Positions 50,040-63,869 are shown, numbered from the stretch's first letter. The stretch is DNA of 64,000 nt from Corydoras sp. C115 (GCA_019802505.1 JAFMOC010000857.1:62001-126000), one strand, 5' to 3'. Notes: generated by a model not told the origin, from the sequence alone. A program made the numbers and translations.

Positions 50040-50265
50040 GTTCTCCGGTTTCCTCCCACAGTCCAAAAACATGGATCAAGTCAATTGAATTCTCAAAATT
50101 ACCCCATATAGAGTGTGTCTGTGTGAGTGAGCGTGTGCCCAGCGATGGATTGGTGCCCTGTCCTGGGTCTATCTGCCCAGCGCCCGAGATGTCCCTGGAT
50201 GGGCACGCCACCGCGACCCTAATAGAGGATAAAGTGGGAGATAATGAATGAATGAATGAAAGTAA

Positions 50266-51505
50266 GAGTATGAACTATAAATTAATATAAAACTGCAGTA
50301 TTAACAAGTAAGTGTACACTGAATAAAACTAAATTGTGTTGGAATATTCAAGTACAATATAGTTAGGTAATTCTTAGTGTTGGATTTGTGTGGTACCACT
50401 GTGCATGTTAGTTTGTTAGTCTGTGTTGTCTAGCATATTGTGTTGTTTGAGGGGATTTAGGCATGAGTGTATGATGAGATGTGTGGAAAATCTAAAACCC
50501 TATTCTTTTCTACTCTAAACTCTTTTTTACATTGTAGGTGAGAATAACCAAACTGAGAAAAAATAAACTAGCATAACCAAAAGCAAATGAGTAAATTACT
50601 GAATAAATAAATAAATTTTATGGTAGTAGTAAGTGAGGGTAAAATAACAAGATAAAATATTAAGTTAAGTAACAAAATATTTGGTAAAAGACTAAATGTT
50701 TACTGTTTCCATAACACATCTATGGAGTTCAATAATGGTGAACAGGTCAGGGTTTGGAATCAATCTGCTCTGATAAGACGTGATGGAGACCATGTGAAAG
50801 TTGCTATAGAAAAGAGAAGGCATTCTGGACCAAAGACGGGTGAAGGTCTGTTGATCCCAGACCTGCCCAGATCAGGGAGATGCCAAAGCTAGGAATTAAT
50901 ATGGTCAGTTTCTTAGGATCAGAGAGCTGTCCATTTCACCAGTCTGTCTGTCTGTGAGCAACTGTTTAAATAACCAGCCTGACTGAACATGAACTGTTAC
51001 ACAAATTAATTAATGGCACTTAGGTTTTAAAATAATTGACATAGGGTTAAAGGTTAAATAATAAATAATTAAATAATTTGGCTATAAGAAATATTAGTAT
51101 TTGTTTGACAATTATAAAATAAAACAGGTGACTTAAGGTTGAAAAATAGACACATACCTCACAAGGTTTTTCTCCACTCTGTGCTTATTTCTGGTTAACA
51201 ATGTGTGTGTGTGTGTGCATGCGTGCGTGTGTGCGTGCGTGTGCGGGGGGTGCCTGTGGGTGTGTGTGTCTGTCTGTTATGAGAACACAGATGTGTGGTA
51301 TTTGATTAGGTTGTTGAAGTGGAAGAAGTTAGTGAATTAATATTAATTAGTAGTGGCAAATAAAATAGTTTGAGCTCATTTAAATATAACTATTAGACTT
51401 TAAAATGTTAAATGACAATAGCACTATTTTCCAATTTAAAGACGAGGTTTCCTGTGAAGATTTGACTGAATAAACCAGACTGTTTGACTATGATGGAACT
51501 AATAT
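50266..51505. other. Unassigned AT-rich stretch
   Basis: About 1.2 kb without supported ORFs. A (GT)n/GTGC microsatellite lies at about 51203-51270. Between 50770 and 50890 is moderately GC-rich unique sequence of unknown nature. The flank just before 51505 may be part of the retroviral remnant that resumes at 60551. Confidence 0.4.
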
Positions 51506-51578
51506 TGTTACGATGGGGGGATAATAGGAGCCAAGATACAGGGGAGGAATGACAGGGTGACAGATGCCACTAAAAGGA

Positions 51579-51653
<75 letters not shown>

Positions 51654-51850
51654 GAGCTTATAGGACTTGATAGTACAATCCCTTGAATAATTAGCACTTC
51701 TTGCATGTTTCTGAGTGAGAGAGTGGTAAAACTTCTTTGGGGTCATCAGGTGGGCACCCTCTTTCTTTGGTGTTTCATTGATTTAGGCCCACGACACCTC
51801 CAGAGGGCTCGACTGCAACACCTGGCGTCCCAGTTGTGCCCCCCTCACGA

Positions 51851-53206
51851 TCATTTCACAGCCCATCTAGAGTCCTTCCTTTTAATCCACAGCCAGTTGC
51901 TGCTTTGCTCGGCAGCCTCCGAAAGTGATTTCACTGCTTGTCGAAGAGCCTGGCCTTTCACACCCATTCTGTTCAGGAGCCCAGTTGTAGTCTTGGCAAC
52001 AAACCCTCTACAACCAACCTCTACTGGGAACACCTTGGTATGCCAGCCACGCTGTTCTGCCTGGGCTGCTATTTCGGCATACTTCAGGCTTTTCCGCTCA
52101 TAAGCCTCCTCAACCGCAGCCTCCCATGGTACGGTTAGTTCAAGAATGTACAGGATTTTCTGGGAAGTTGACCACAGGATGATGTCTGGTCTGAGAGTAG
52201 TTGTTATTATCTCCATTGGAAAGACGAGTTTATGGTCAAGGTCGACCTGCATTTTCCAGTCACGGGCCTTGTCTAGGAGGGTCATATACCCTCTTGAGAA
52301 TGGTTTCACCTGACGTTCACCTGCTTTCACAAAGGGAGTAATGTTCAATAGTCCAGGCATTGGAGAAGGGAGGGCATTGATGATAGCTCTCCTTTCCTCA
52401 AGGATGGCTGCCAGCTGTCGCAAGACCCTGTTGTGCCTCCAGGTATAGCGACCTTGGGACAGGCTGGTTCTGCAGCCAGTAAGGATATGCCTCAGTGTTG
52501 CAGGTGTTTGACAGAGGGCACATGAAGGATCATCCCCTATCCACTGCTGTAAATTTTTGGGAGAAGGAAGCACATCATAGATGGCTCTGATGATGAAGCT
52601 GAGTCTGCTTCCTTCCATTTCCCAAAGATCCCTCCATGTGAGCTTGCGATGTTCCAGGTTGTCCCAACTGGTCCACTGTCCCTGTTTTGACTGTGACACT
52701 GCCTTTGTACATCGTTCTGCTTCCTCATGCCGCCGGACCTGCTCAACCACCAACTTTCTTCTCTCTGTGGATAAGGCCTTATGCCACGTTGGTCGACTTT
52801 CACCAAAACCAAGCCCTGCTCTTCCTTGCTGGAAATGTCCCATGATATCTCCATGTCTGAGAGCAGCTTGCGCTTGCTGTACAGCTTCTGTTGGTGTCCA
52901 TTTCCTACCCGTTGCCAGCCTGGGAGCAGCTGCTCTTACTGCTGCATCATGAGACTCAGTCAAAGTCATTTCCAACCTCACTTTAGCACACTTATACTCT
53001 TCAGTTAGGCTGGAAACAGGCAGGTCCAGAGCTCCACATCCATACAACCCAATATTGCTAAGACAACGTGGGAGACCGAGCCACTTCTTTATATAAGAAC
53101 TGACTATTCTCTCCAATTTCTCAACATTGGTGATGGTGACCTCATAGACTGTGAGGGGCCACATCAGACGAGGAAGTAGTCCAAACTGCAGACACCACAG
53201 CTTCAA
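51851..53206 (-). CDS. LINE C-terminal domain: zinc motif and restriction-like endonuclease
   Basis: 451 open codons starting MKLWCLQFGLLPRLMWPLTV (RT thumb). CALCQTPATLRHILTGC (CCHC, near residue 240) follows. The endonuclease region has LRPDIILWSTSQKILYILEL followed by TVPWE, matching the PD..E layout of restriction-like nucleases, and ends in KVFPVEVGCRGFVAKTT. This part is open, unlike the upstream RT. Confidence 0.78.
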   Translation of the reverse strand: MKLWCLQFGLLPRLMWPLTVYEVTITNVEKLERIVSSYIKKWLGLPRCLSNIGLYGCGALDLPVSSLTEEYKCAKVRLEMTLTESHDAAVRAAAPRLATGRKWTPTEAVQQAQAALRHGDIMGHFQQGRAGLGFGESRPTWHKALSTERRKLVVEQVRRHEEAERCTKAVSQSKQGQWTSWDNLEHRKLTWRDLWEMEGSRLSFIIRAIYDVLPSPKNLQQWIGDDPSCALCQTPATLRHILTGCRTSLSQGRYTWRHNRVLRQLAAILEERRAIINALPSPMPGLLNITPFVKAGERQVKPFSRGYMTLLDKARDWKMQVDLDHKLVFPMEIITTTLRPDIILWSTSQKILYILELTVPWEAAVEEAYERKSLKYAEIAAQAEQRGWHTKVFPVEVGCRGFVAKTTTGLLNRMGVKGQALRQAVKSLSEAAEQSSNWLWIKRKDSRWAVK

Positions 53207-53257
53207 CTTGCCAGGAATAGGGGTCTTATCTATGGTGGTAAGGCCTTTGATGGTTTC

Positions 53258-54436
53258 CTACCTCAGCTTTTTAGACTGGTCTGAATCTTTGAGATTTCCA
53301 TGGTACCATCGTCCCAAACTCTTGACTGGCTGCTCTGACACCATTGAAATAGGTGTTTTGCCAATGTAGAATCTCTGGTCTGCCAGTTTTCCTTTGATGA
53401 TGGAAATACTTCTGGATTTACTGGGTTTAAACTTCATACCAGCCCATGATATGTTATTATGAAGCTTTTCTAGCAGGCGCTTAGTACATGAGATGGATGG
53501 ATTGGAGGCAGTCGCTGTCCATCCTGAAGACGTTCTCCTCCAACAACCCATTTAGAGGCCCGGATTATTAGTTCCATTGCCATGGTAAAGGCTAATGGGG
53601 AGATGGTACATCCTGCCATTATTCCTACCTCCAGTACTTGCCATGATGTTGTATATTCAGCAGTTGTTATGCAGAATTGCACATCTTGGAAGTACCTTCT
53701 GACCAATTTTGTGATGTTCTTTGGTACATGAAAGAGGTCGAAGGCTAACCAGATTACAGAGTGAGGGACGGACCCAAAAGCATTAGCTAGGTCCAGAAAT
53801 AAGACATGCAGGTCTCCTCCTTCCCGTTTTGCAGACTGGATTTGGTGCCATACAATGCTTGTATGCTCTAAACATCCTGAGAAGCCAGGTATCCCAGCCT
53901 TCTGTACTGATGTGTCAATTAGGCTGTTCTGTTTCAGATAAGTTGCCAGCCTTTGAGCCACAATGCTAAAGAATATTTTTCCTTCAACATTAAGGAGACT
54001 AATCTGCCGGAATTGGTTGATGTTACGGGCATCCTTTTCCTTAGGTATCATTATACCCCCTGCTCTACGCCACGCCTTTGGTATAGTTTGCTTTGTCCAC
54101 ACCACCTTCATCTGCTTCCAAAGAAACCGCAGAACATCGGGAGCGCTTTTACACAGCCGGTATGGGACTCCATTCGGACCAGGAGCTGATGCTGCCCTTG
54201 CCTTCTTAATTACGTTTCTAACCTCACTCCACCGTGGGGGGCTGTCATCAAATAGATGTTCTGGCTGAGGTACTGGTGGCGGACCTTGTCTCCTTCAAGC
54301 ACTTCATTCGCCCTTGATGTATTTTCAGGCCTAGTTTGGATGTGACCTTATTCCACCCGCAGATACATGTTTGGAGTTCTTGACCTGCAGCTAAAGTTGT
54401 TACTGTGCTGATTTTCTTTCTCAGTGTCGTTTCCAT
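53258..54436 (-). pseudogene. LINE reverse transcriptase, broken
   Basis: 54111-53470 encodes FRQISLLNVEGKIFFSIVAQ, VLFLDLANAFGSVPHSVIWL (box A) and GIMAGCTISPLAFTMAMELI. 53551-53258 in another frame continues with TKRLLEKLHNN and KFKPSKSRSISIIKGKLADQ. The YxDD catalytic box expected between LPPI and CTKRLL is missing at the frame junction near 53490, so the enzyme is dead. 54436-54248 holds the N-terminal zinc finger in a separate frame. Confidence 0.75.
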
Positions 54437-54717
54437 GCATAGGTTCGTTACCTTGTTGACAGCCGATGAGTCATCTTTCGCCCCTGCTCTCGCTGACTCT
54501 AGGGGTATTTTCCTCTTTGGACTTTCTGTAGCAATAAAGGTGGCTCAATTTCACTTATGAAGGTGACGGAGCCTGCCGTCATGGGGAGCTAGCCCATGAC
54601 AGCCCCGTTGGGGTCTTTCCATATATATATATAGATGTATAGATATATGTAATAATAATATGTATATATATGAGTATCTAAAGATATATATAAATATATG
54701 TGTGTGTGTGTGTGTTA

Positions 54718-54774
<57 letters not shown>

Positions 54775-54777
<3 letters not shown>

Positions 54778-55491
54778 GCCAATTAATAATCGGTACTCCC
54801 GTGGCGCGCTGGGAGTTCCGCACAAAACGTCCCGACCGAAGTTCGAACCGGCGGGCTGAGACGTACGAGTCGCCGTACCAAACCGATGCGCCACCTAGGC
54901 TTGAAGGGAGTGAGCGCAAGGAGCGGTCTAGCCTCTCTGGCAGCCAAGCGGTAGAAAGAAACCGAAACTCAAAAACCTCCGCTAAAGCGAGGCGCGCATA
55001 TCGCGCAAAACCAAAAGAGATAAACAAACCAAAGAGCAGCTGAAAACGCTGCCTCCGCGACCGCGGCGCAAAACCCGAACCGAAATGACGTCACCGAGTG
55101 ACGCACACACATCTTCCCTGATCCCCTATTCTCAAAACCCGAACGCTGTGCTCTGGAGCACCCTGCCGCCTCCGCGGATGAGCGGCGTTCGAACGGACGC
55201 GTTATTTGCACACAATAATAATGTACACACAGGGTAGAAGTGATCACGATATTGCCCCAGGGTGTACCCCGGCAACAAATATCATAGGACAGTAGGAATA
55301 CAATGTAAGAAGAAGGCCCAATGTCAAATTAATGATGGGCATAACTCCAACGACCACACACACTGCGCGTGAAAAAGGCGACGGCGTGTCTAAGAAGCGC
55401 CGCCACAGGCCGTGTTAAATAATTACTCCTGATGCGGCGGGATGGCGGCGTGCGTCTCTGTCGACCCCCTGTGGCGACACGGCCTGTGACA
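54775..55491 (-). repeat. Main block of the Gypsy 3' LTR
   Basis: Matches 59785-60545 closely, with a region of small indels at about 55265-55340. The remainder of this LTR lies at 51506-51654 and 54618-54774, on the two sides of the LINE. Confidence 0.9.
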
Positions 55492-56543
55492 GTACCCCTT
55501 CCTCTAGGGGCGGCTCCAGACGACCCCATTCCAGCAGCCCGGTTGCGTCTGAACTCCCGGATGAGTTCAGGGTCTAGGATGTTGCGGGCCGGAACCCAGG
55601 AGCGCTCCTCTGGGCCATAGCCCTCCCAGTCGAGTAGGTACTTGGTGGAGCCCTGGACCTTTCGGGAGTCCAGCAACCCTCGCACTGTGTATGCAGGGCC
55701 CCCTGCGACAGTTCGTGGGGGAGGTGGCGAAGTCTGCGGTGCCAAGGTCTGACATAAATAGGGCTTGAGTCTGGACACGTGGAACGTGGGGTGTATCTTC
55801 ATGGCCGAAGGCAATTCCAATCTATATGTGACCGGGTTGATGCGTCGGACTACCTTGAACGGTCCCACATATTTTGGCACCAGCTTGCCGGCTCGCCCCT
55901 TCAGGGGAATGTCGCGGGAGGACAACCAGACCCTTTGACCTGGGCGGTATGAGGGTCCTAACTGCCGTTTGCGATCTGCCTTGCGTCGCATGGTTTCTAC
56001 GCTTGCCTTCAAGATGGCCCGAGCCTTGCGCCAAGTACGGTGGCATCGACGCACGTACTGTTGGGCTGCAGGAACCCCGACCTCAGCCTCCTGGTCAGGG
56101 AACATGGGCGCAGGGTACCCAAATTGGCATTCGAATGGGGACATGCCAATTGCTGGATGCCACAGTGTATTATGGGCATATTCAGCCCAAGGTAGAAGCT
56201 CTGCCCACAAGCTGGGGTGGTCGGCCGTGAGGCACCGGAGCATACGGCCTAGCTCCTGGTTGAGCCTTTCTGTCTGACCGTTGGATTCCGGGTGAAACCC
56301 AGATGACAGGCTTACGGTGGCCCCCAAGGATTGTCCGAATGCCTTCCAGAATCGGCTGGCAAACTGATCAGAGACTATCAGAGACGAGACGATCAGAGAC
56401 GGGCCCCGGTCAGAGACTATGTCTCGAGGGATCCCATGAGCCCGGACCACGTGTTGGACTAGGAGGTCCGCTGTGTCCTTGGCATTGGGCAACTTGGCTA
56501 GAGCCACGAACTTGCTCGCCTTGGAGAACCTGTCCACCAGCAC
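55329..56543 (-). pseudogene. Gypsy integrase C-terminal half with chromodomain
   Basis: 404 codons from MLVDRFSKASKFVALAKLPN. The core has IVSDRGPS (D), interrupted by a small in-frame repetition (LIVSSLIVSDQF) from duplicated atcagagac-type units, then FHPESNGQTERLNQELGR (E). A GPY-like region (KYVGPFKVVRRINPVTYRLE) and chromodomain (YLLDWEGYGPEERSWVPA) follow. The zinc-binding and first catalytic-aspartate part lies upstream in a different frame (56988-56410). Confidence 0.88.
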
Positions 56544-57827
56544 CAGGATAACTGTTGTTTTTGGACGGCGGCAACCCCGTTATAAAATGTAGGGCAATAT
56601 GTGACCAAGGACGCGAGGGGACTGGGAGAGGGCATAATAGCCCAGGGGTGCGGCCCCGGGGGGGGGTCTTGCTGCGAGCGCACGTTTCACATGCCGCCAC
56701 AAACTCTCGGACAGAGCCCTCCATCCCTGGCCAACAAAACCTGCGTTGCAGGAACTCCAGGGTTCTGGTGACCCCTGGATGGGCCAAAAATGGGGACGAA
56801 TGCCCCCATGCTAGCACCTTCCTGCGAAGTTCCGGTGGGACGAATAACCGACCTGGTGGATTGCCGCCAGGTCCTGGGTTCCACTGGAGGGCCTCCTTTA
56901 CCTGGGCCAGGTCAGGGCTGCCACGACACAGGGTTGTGGCAAGATGGGTTCGGGGTCCGGGTTGGACTCCTTCTCTCCCTGAGACCATAGCCGTGAGAGA
57001 GCATCCGGGTTGGCATTTTTGGAGCCCGGCCTATAGGTCAGTGTAAAGGCAAAGCGCTCAAAGAAAAGTGACCAGTGGGCTTGCCGGGCATTGAGACGCT
57101 TCGCCTGCTGAACATAGTCCAGGTTTTTGTGGTCTGTCCAGACCAGAAACGGGTGTTTGGCTCCCTCTAGCCAGTGCCTCCACTCCTCGAGTGCCAACTT
57201 CACTGCCAAAAGTTCTCGATCCCCTACCGGATAATTCCGCTCGGCGGGGGTTAGCCGACGGGAAAAGTAGGCACAGGGGTGAAGTTTGGGGGGGGTCCCA
57301 ATGCGTTGGGAGAGCACTGCTCCGACCCCCACTTCAGAGGCGTCTACCTCCACTATGAAGGGTTCCTCCGGGTCAGGGAGTTGGAGGACTGGTGGCTCCA
57401 TTAGCCAAGCCCGGAGGGTATCAAATGCCCGCTGGGCATCTGGTGACCATCGAAATGGGCCGGGGGTTTTCCGGCTCAGCGCTGTTAGGAGGGCCGCTAC
57501 CGCACTGTAATTCCTCACGAATTTGCGGAAGAAATTAGCAAAGCCTAGGAAGTGCTGGACCTCCCGGAGTGAGGTTGGACGTGACCAACCTGTAACGGCT
57601 TGGATCTTAGTCTGATCCATCCTCAGGGTGCCTTGGGATATAATAAATCCCAAGAAGGACACCGTTGAGGTATGGAAGTTAGACTTCTCCAACTTGACAA
57701 ATAAATGATTGTCGAGGAGAAGCTGAAGGACACGATGGACATGGCCTATGTGCTCCTTCAGTGACCGGCTATAAATAAGAATGTCATCGAGGTAGACGTA
57801 GGCGTAGCGATCAAGTGCCTCCCTCAA
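56410..57827 (-). pseudogene. Gypsy RT C-terminus, RNase H, integrase N-terminus
   Basis: 57827-56898 encodes YAYVYLDDILIYSRSL (catalytic YLDD), the RT thumb, then RNase H (IVEVDASEVGVGAVLSQRIG, WTDHKNLDYVQQ). It runs into the spacer, and 56988-56410 shifts frame into the integrase zinc finger (LAHPGVTRTLEFLQRRF, CETCARSK) and the core start (SRPWSHIALHFITGLP, where the usual core aspartate is replaced by H). Confidence 0.85.
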
Positions 57828-57834
57828 TACATCA

Positions 57835-58546
57835 TTAATGAACCGCTGGCGCGTTCATTAAACCAAAAGGCATAACCAGATATTCGTAATGCCCGGTCGG
57901 CGTAAGGAACGCCGTCTTCCATTCATCCCCCTGTCTAATGCGAATCAGGTTGTAGGCGCTGCGAAGATCCAACTTGATAAAAATCGTGGCCTTCTGCAGC
58001 GCCTCAAACCCAGTGGACATCAGTGGCAGGGGGTAACGATCCCTGACGGTTATGCTGTTCAACCCGCGGTAATCTATACACGGTCGTAACGTACCGTCCT
58101 TCTTCCCGACAAAGAAGAAGCCTGCCCCCGCGGGTGAAGAGGATGGTCGGATGAAGCCCATGTCCAACGCTTCCCAGATATAAGCCTCCATAGCGGTGCG
58201 TTCCGCGGCACTTAAGGAGAACAGCCTTCCCCTGGGCTGTGACGTGCCGGGGAGGAGGTTAATGGCACAATCATGGGCACGGTGAGGTGGTAGGGCGTGG
58301 GCTCGAGCAACACTGAACACCTCTCCAAGGTCATGGTACTCACGCGGACCGGATGGGTAACATGAGTGATGGGACCTGCTCCTAGCATCCGGCCGTCCAA
58401 AGCCACCACCGGTAGCGGTGCCGGGTCATGACGGGTAGATCTAAGTTTTTTGCCAGCTCATCATCAATAAAGTTTCCCGCAGCCTCAGAGTCTACATAGA
58501 TCCCGACCTCAGACTTAGACTTGTTTTCCCACATTAACTGACCCCT
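57835..58546 (-). pseudogene. Gypsy protease and RT N-terminus
   Basis: A protease-like stretch near 58500-58450 reads YVDSEAAGNFIDDELA, where the catalytic DSG/DTG triad appears as DSE. RT follows at 58320-57835 (LRPCIDYRGLNSITVRDRYP, KLDLRSAYNLIRIRQGDEWK, YLVMPFGLMNAPAV). A frame break at about 57835 separates it from the YLDD box. Confidence 0.8.
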
Positions 58547-58581
58547 TAAGGTGACGCCGACGGGGGTAGGTAATTTAGGGC

Positions 58582-59457
58582 CTAGGTTCCGGCCCCCTGA
58601 CCGAACCTGGCCCGGGCGTTTCCTGACGGTCGCGTAGGTGGTCGGGTGCCCCCTAGTTGCACCGGCTCTTCCCCAGATCCCGATCTCTCGGGGTTACGAG
58701 CTGGGGCAGGCCAAGCAGGCCGAGGGCTGAGGGCCCGTGTGCGATTGGCCCTTTCCCTGGCGCGTTGTCGCAGACGTTTGTCTACGCGAATGCACATTTC
58801 ATACATATCCGTGAGATGGGTAGGCAGGTCCCGAGTCGCAAGCTCGTCCTTCATACGCTCACTGAGGCCTCGGTGGAAGATGCCTAGCAAGGCGCCCTTG
58901 CACCACCCGCTCTCCGCAGCCAGGGTGCGGAACTCAAGCACGTAATCCGCGGCAGATTGCATCCCCTGGGTTAGAGAGAGTAAGCGCGGGCCGGTTTCAC
59001 GCCCCTCCCTGGGGTTGTAAAAGGTCTGCCGGATTGCCTGACGGAAAGTTTGTTCCGTGGCACACTCACTGGCTTCTGCCTCCCACAGAGCATTTGCCCA
59101 GGTTAAGGCTTTGCCAGTTAATAAAGAAATCATGAAGGCTACCTTAGAACGCTCTGTGGGAAACCGAGAAGGCTGTTGTTCGATAGCCAGTGAGCATTGG
59201 AGCAGGAATCCCCTGCACCGCTCTGCCTCCCCAGCAAACCTCTCTGGGGTAGCAATCTGTGCCTCCGCACCCCCGGGAGGGAGTCCAGATACCCCCACCC
59301 TAGATGGTGTTTCAGGCGTGGGAACAGCCTCGGCACGCTGTTCTGCAATCAAGGTCAGCTGCTGCATTATTTGTTGCAGGAGCTGTTCATGGCGGCCGAT
59401 GGTTGCCCCCTGGAGCTGCAAAGCTTCCCTGATAGGCGGGTCCCCTGCTGGTTCCAT
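58582..59457 (-). CDS. Gypsy Gag
   Basis: 291 codons from ATG 59457, shortly after the 5' LTR. A coiled-coil-like N-terminus (EQLLQQIMQQLTLIAEQRAE) precedes a capsid-type core (ERFAGEAERCRGFLLQCSLA, LTGKALTWANALWEAE, YVLEFRTLAAESGW) and a basic, proline-rich tail. No zinc knuckle is seen before the frame ends, and protease resumes downstream in another frame. Confidence 0.85.
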   Translation of the reverse strand: MEPAGDPPIREALQLQGATIGRHEQLLQQIMQQLTLIAEQRAEAVPTPETPSRVGVSGLPPGGAEAQIATPERFAGEAERCRGFLLQCSLAIEQQPSRFPTERSKVAFMISLLTGKALTWANALWEAEASECATEQTFRQAIRQTFYNPREGRETGPRLLSLTQGMQSAADYVLEFRTLAAESGWCKGALLGIFHRGLSERMKDELATRDLPTHLTDMYEMCIRVDKRLRQRARERANRTRALSPRPAWPAPARNPERSGSGEEPVQLGGTRPPTRPSGNARARFGQGAGT

Positions 59458-59474
59458 CTTTAGCCACGCCGTAC

Positions 59475-60545
<1,071 letters not shown>

Positions 60546-60550
60546 AATAT

Positions 60551-61220
60551 CTGACAGAAAATAGGCCGCAGGACTGATAAGACGTTGACAGTCGGACAGA
60601 TTTTTGAAATGTTGGTGGCAGCACCAACCCAGACCATATGTAAAGAGGCAACTTTGGCTCTGTTGAAGCATCTGGCAGAGCAAGGTCACAAGACCTTCAA
60701 AAAAAAATTAAACAAGTTGTAAACAAGAAGAACCACTCGAAAATGCTGAAATTAATCGATTGATTAATGATTAAAATGAATCAAATGGGGAATTGTGAAG
60801 GAAAATATGATTTTACTGTGTATTTCCTGTGTAACCATTTGTGTTTGCATATAACTATAAATAATCTTCTACAGTTATTATGCCTTATTATGATATCTTA
60901 TGCTGAATATACCAAGTCAAGAATGTATATGTATACTTTTAGAAGGGTCAGTGCAGATGTAAATCTTCCACTGAAACTTTTGTCTTATATTTATCTTTTG
61001 TCTTATATTTGCAATAAGGCCACGTTGACAGAACTGAGAACCATGTCTGCACTATTATCAGAGATGTTGTTTTAAAACAAGCAACTGAAGGTCTCAGAGC
61101 CATAATAGTGAAGTTCTCTGATCACTAGTCAGAGAGTGGAGTAGGATTTTACTTACGCTCTCTCATTTTCTTTGGCTTTGTCTTAAATAAATATCACCTC
61201 TTTTAATATGAAATAAAAAA
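60551..61220 (+). mobile_element. Endogenous retrovirus remnant with LTR-like end
   Basis: 60551-60722 reads as a short piece of retroviral reverse transcriptase (TVGQIFEMLVAAPTQTICKE, ALLKHLAEQGHK) ending in a stop; the catalytic DD preceding this region is not present. A tract ggggaat leads to TGTGAAGGAAAATATG at about 60795, the probable start of an LTR containing AATAAATATC near 61187. The copy is heavily deleted. The Gypsy element (TSD aatat) inserted just at its left edge. Confidence 0.55.
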
Positions 61221-61233
61221 AAAAAAAAAATAT

Positions 61234-62689
<1,456 letters not shown>

Positions 62690-63757
62690 GCAGCAGATGA
62701 GGTGGCCACCAGAAAAGGGGGGACAGTGACTGACGTAGACTTGACTGAATAGAGCCTCATTATATCAATGAGTGAGGATTAAGATCCACAAGAAAAGGGA
62801 TAAATCATAGATGGTCTGGACCGTATGAGGTTTTAGAGGTAACCTCATACGAGGTCAAAAATTGTGTACTAAAGGTAAAATTGGCCAATATTCCACACAC
62901 CACAGGCATGAATTGGCTGGATGCCTTGCCCATTGCCTCTGTTAATCAAAGCACAGGCCTGAGTCCATTTGAAATAACAAGGGGAAGACAAGGGGTTGAA
63001 ATCAAAGCACAGGCCTGAGTCCTTTTGAATTAACAAGGGGTTCCCCCCAAGTTGCCACCCCCGGGGGAGATCAATATTTATAAAAAGAACTAAAAGTTGT
63101 ATGTAAAGCCTTTTCTGAACAGGTGCAGCAAAATCGTGAGGCAGAAGCGAAAGCGATAGAAACTCCAGCTGAGGTTCCCGTAACTCCGTGGGTGTACCCA
63201 AGAGTCCTGAAGAGGAAGTGGTTGAAGCCCAGGTGGACGGGTCCTTACCTGGTGACAGAGAGAACCAGTCACACAGTGGGATTGCGTGGTAAAGGAAACC
63301 AGTGGTACCATCTCACAGTGTCGGTCAGCCGAAGCACCGACAGAGGCAGAGACCCAGGCCTCAACTAATAAAGGGGCAGAATAATCCCCGAGGCAGGAAC
63401 ACAACGAGGGTAGTATACCCCTCGCTCCCAGCGCAGAACATCAAAGAAGACGTCACACTTTTACACATACACATATAGGGCTATAATCAACTATAACCGC
63501 TTAAGGGGAAAACATGGGAAAATGGGACAATATAGAAGGAAGGAGAGGACCAGGATGAGGAGAAGGAGGACTCAAAAGGGGGTGACATGTTTAATATGTA
63601 TGTTTAATTGACCTTTCATTAGGAAAGGTCAAAAGGGGAATTGAAGGGAAAAAATAATGAACATTATTACGCATTTAATATTTACAATTAGTGAACGTAG
63701 ATCAAAGCATTATTCATTTATTTCATACATTAATATTGCTTAAAGTTAAAGCTGCAG
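62690..63757 (+). mobile_element. Endogenous retrovirus remnant, pol 3' end and LTR start
   Basis: It contains a short RNase H-end-like stretch (KAADEVATRKGG near 62695), integrase pieces (below), a polypurine tract (aggtcaaaaggggaat, 63625-63641) and an LTR beginning TGAAGGGAAAAAATAATG at 63642 that matches 49510-49620. Homology to that LTR ends near 63750. A 54-bp tandem duplication (tcaaagcacaggcctgagtc at about 62946 and about 63001) interrupts the integrase. Confidence 0.7.
62880..63368 (+). pseudogene. Retroviral integrase C-terminal remnant
   Basis: 62910-62985 reads WLDALPIASVNQSTGLSPFE, the conserved integrase segment after the catalytic core. 63123-63368 is open and encodes the C-terminal domain (RKWLKPRWTGPYLVTERTSH, QWYHLTVSVSRS). 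The pieces are separated by the tandem duplication and stops. The catalytic core itself is not seen, so the enzyme is non-functional. Confidence 0.7.
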
Positions 63758-63869
63758 TGTTTGTTCTCTAATCAGGCCCACATGAGAATGTATCTCTGTG
63801 TCAAGGTCAGGATGTGCAGAAGGGAGGAAAGGCAGAGCGTACCGTACGGGTCGGCTACGGGTACGGGTC

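Larger units (their letters stand above)
49226..50265 (+). mobile_element. SINE with three foreign inserts
   Basis: Plus-strand SINE pieces at about 49240-49257, 49401-49509 and 50040-50265 (ending gagataatgaatgaatgaat) are separated by a 143-bp piece of the large transposon's right end (49258-49400), a short LTR-like unit (49510-49726) and a truncated LTR (49727-50039). The SINE text repeats about 17 bp (ggttct..ggtttcctc) on either side of the LTR pair. Confidence 0.75.
51655..54617 (-). mobile_element. R4/Rex6-like LINE inserted in an (AT)n tract
   Basis: Minus-strand LINE encoding an N-terminal zinc finger (CICGWNKVTSKLGLKIHQGR, 54436-54248), reverse transcriptase (54111-53258, two frames) and a C-terminal CCHC motif plus restriction-like endonuclease (53206-51851). 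It lies in the (AT)n microsatellite of the Gypsy 3' LTR: AT repeats border it on both sides and the LTR reading resumes at about 54622. R4/Dong/Rex6 elements are known for a restriction-like endonuclease and, in some members, for AT-rich or TAA-repeat targets. Confidence 0.78.

Noticed and set aside
51488..51706. Short ORF with (IY)n peptide, and similar ORFs at 38760-39207, 59539-60054 and 61285-61755
   Set aside because: Translations of (AT)n, (GT)n or (AG)n microsatellites.
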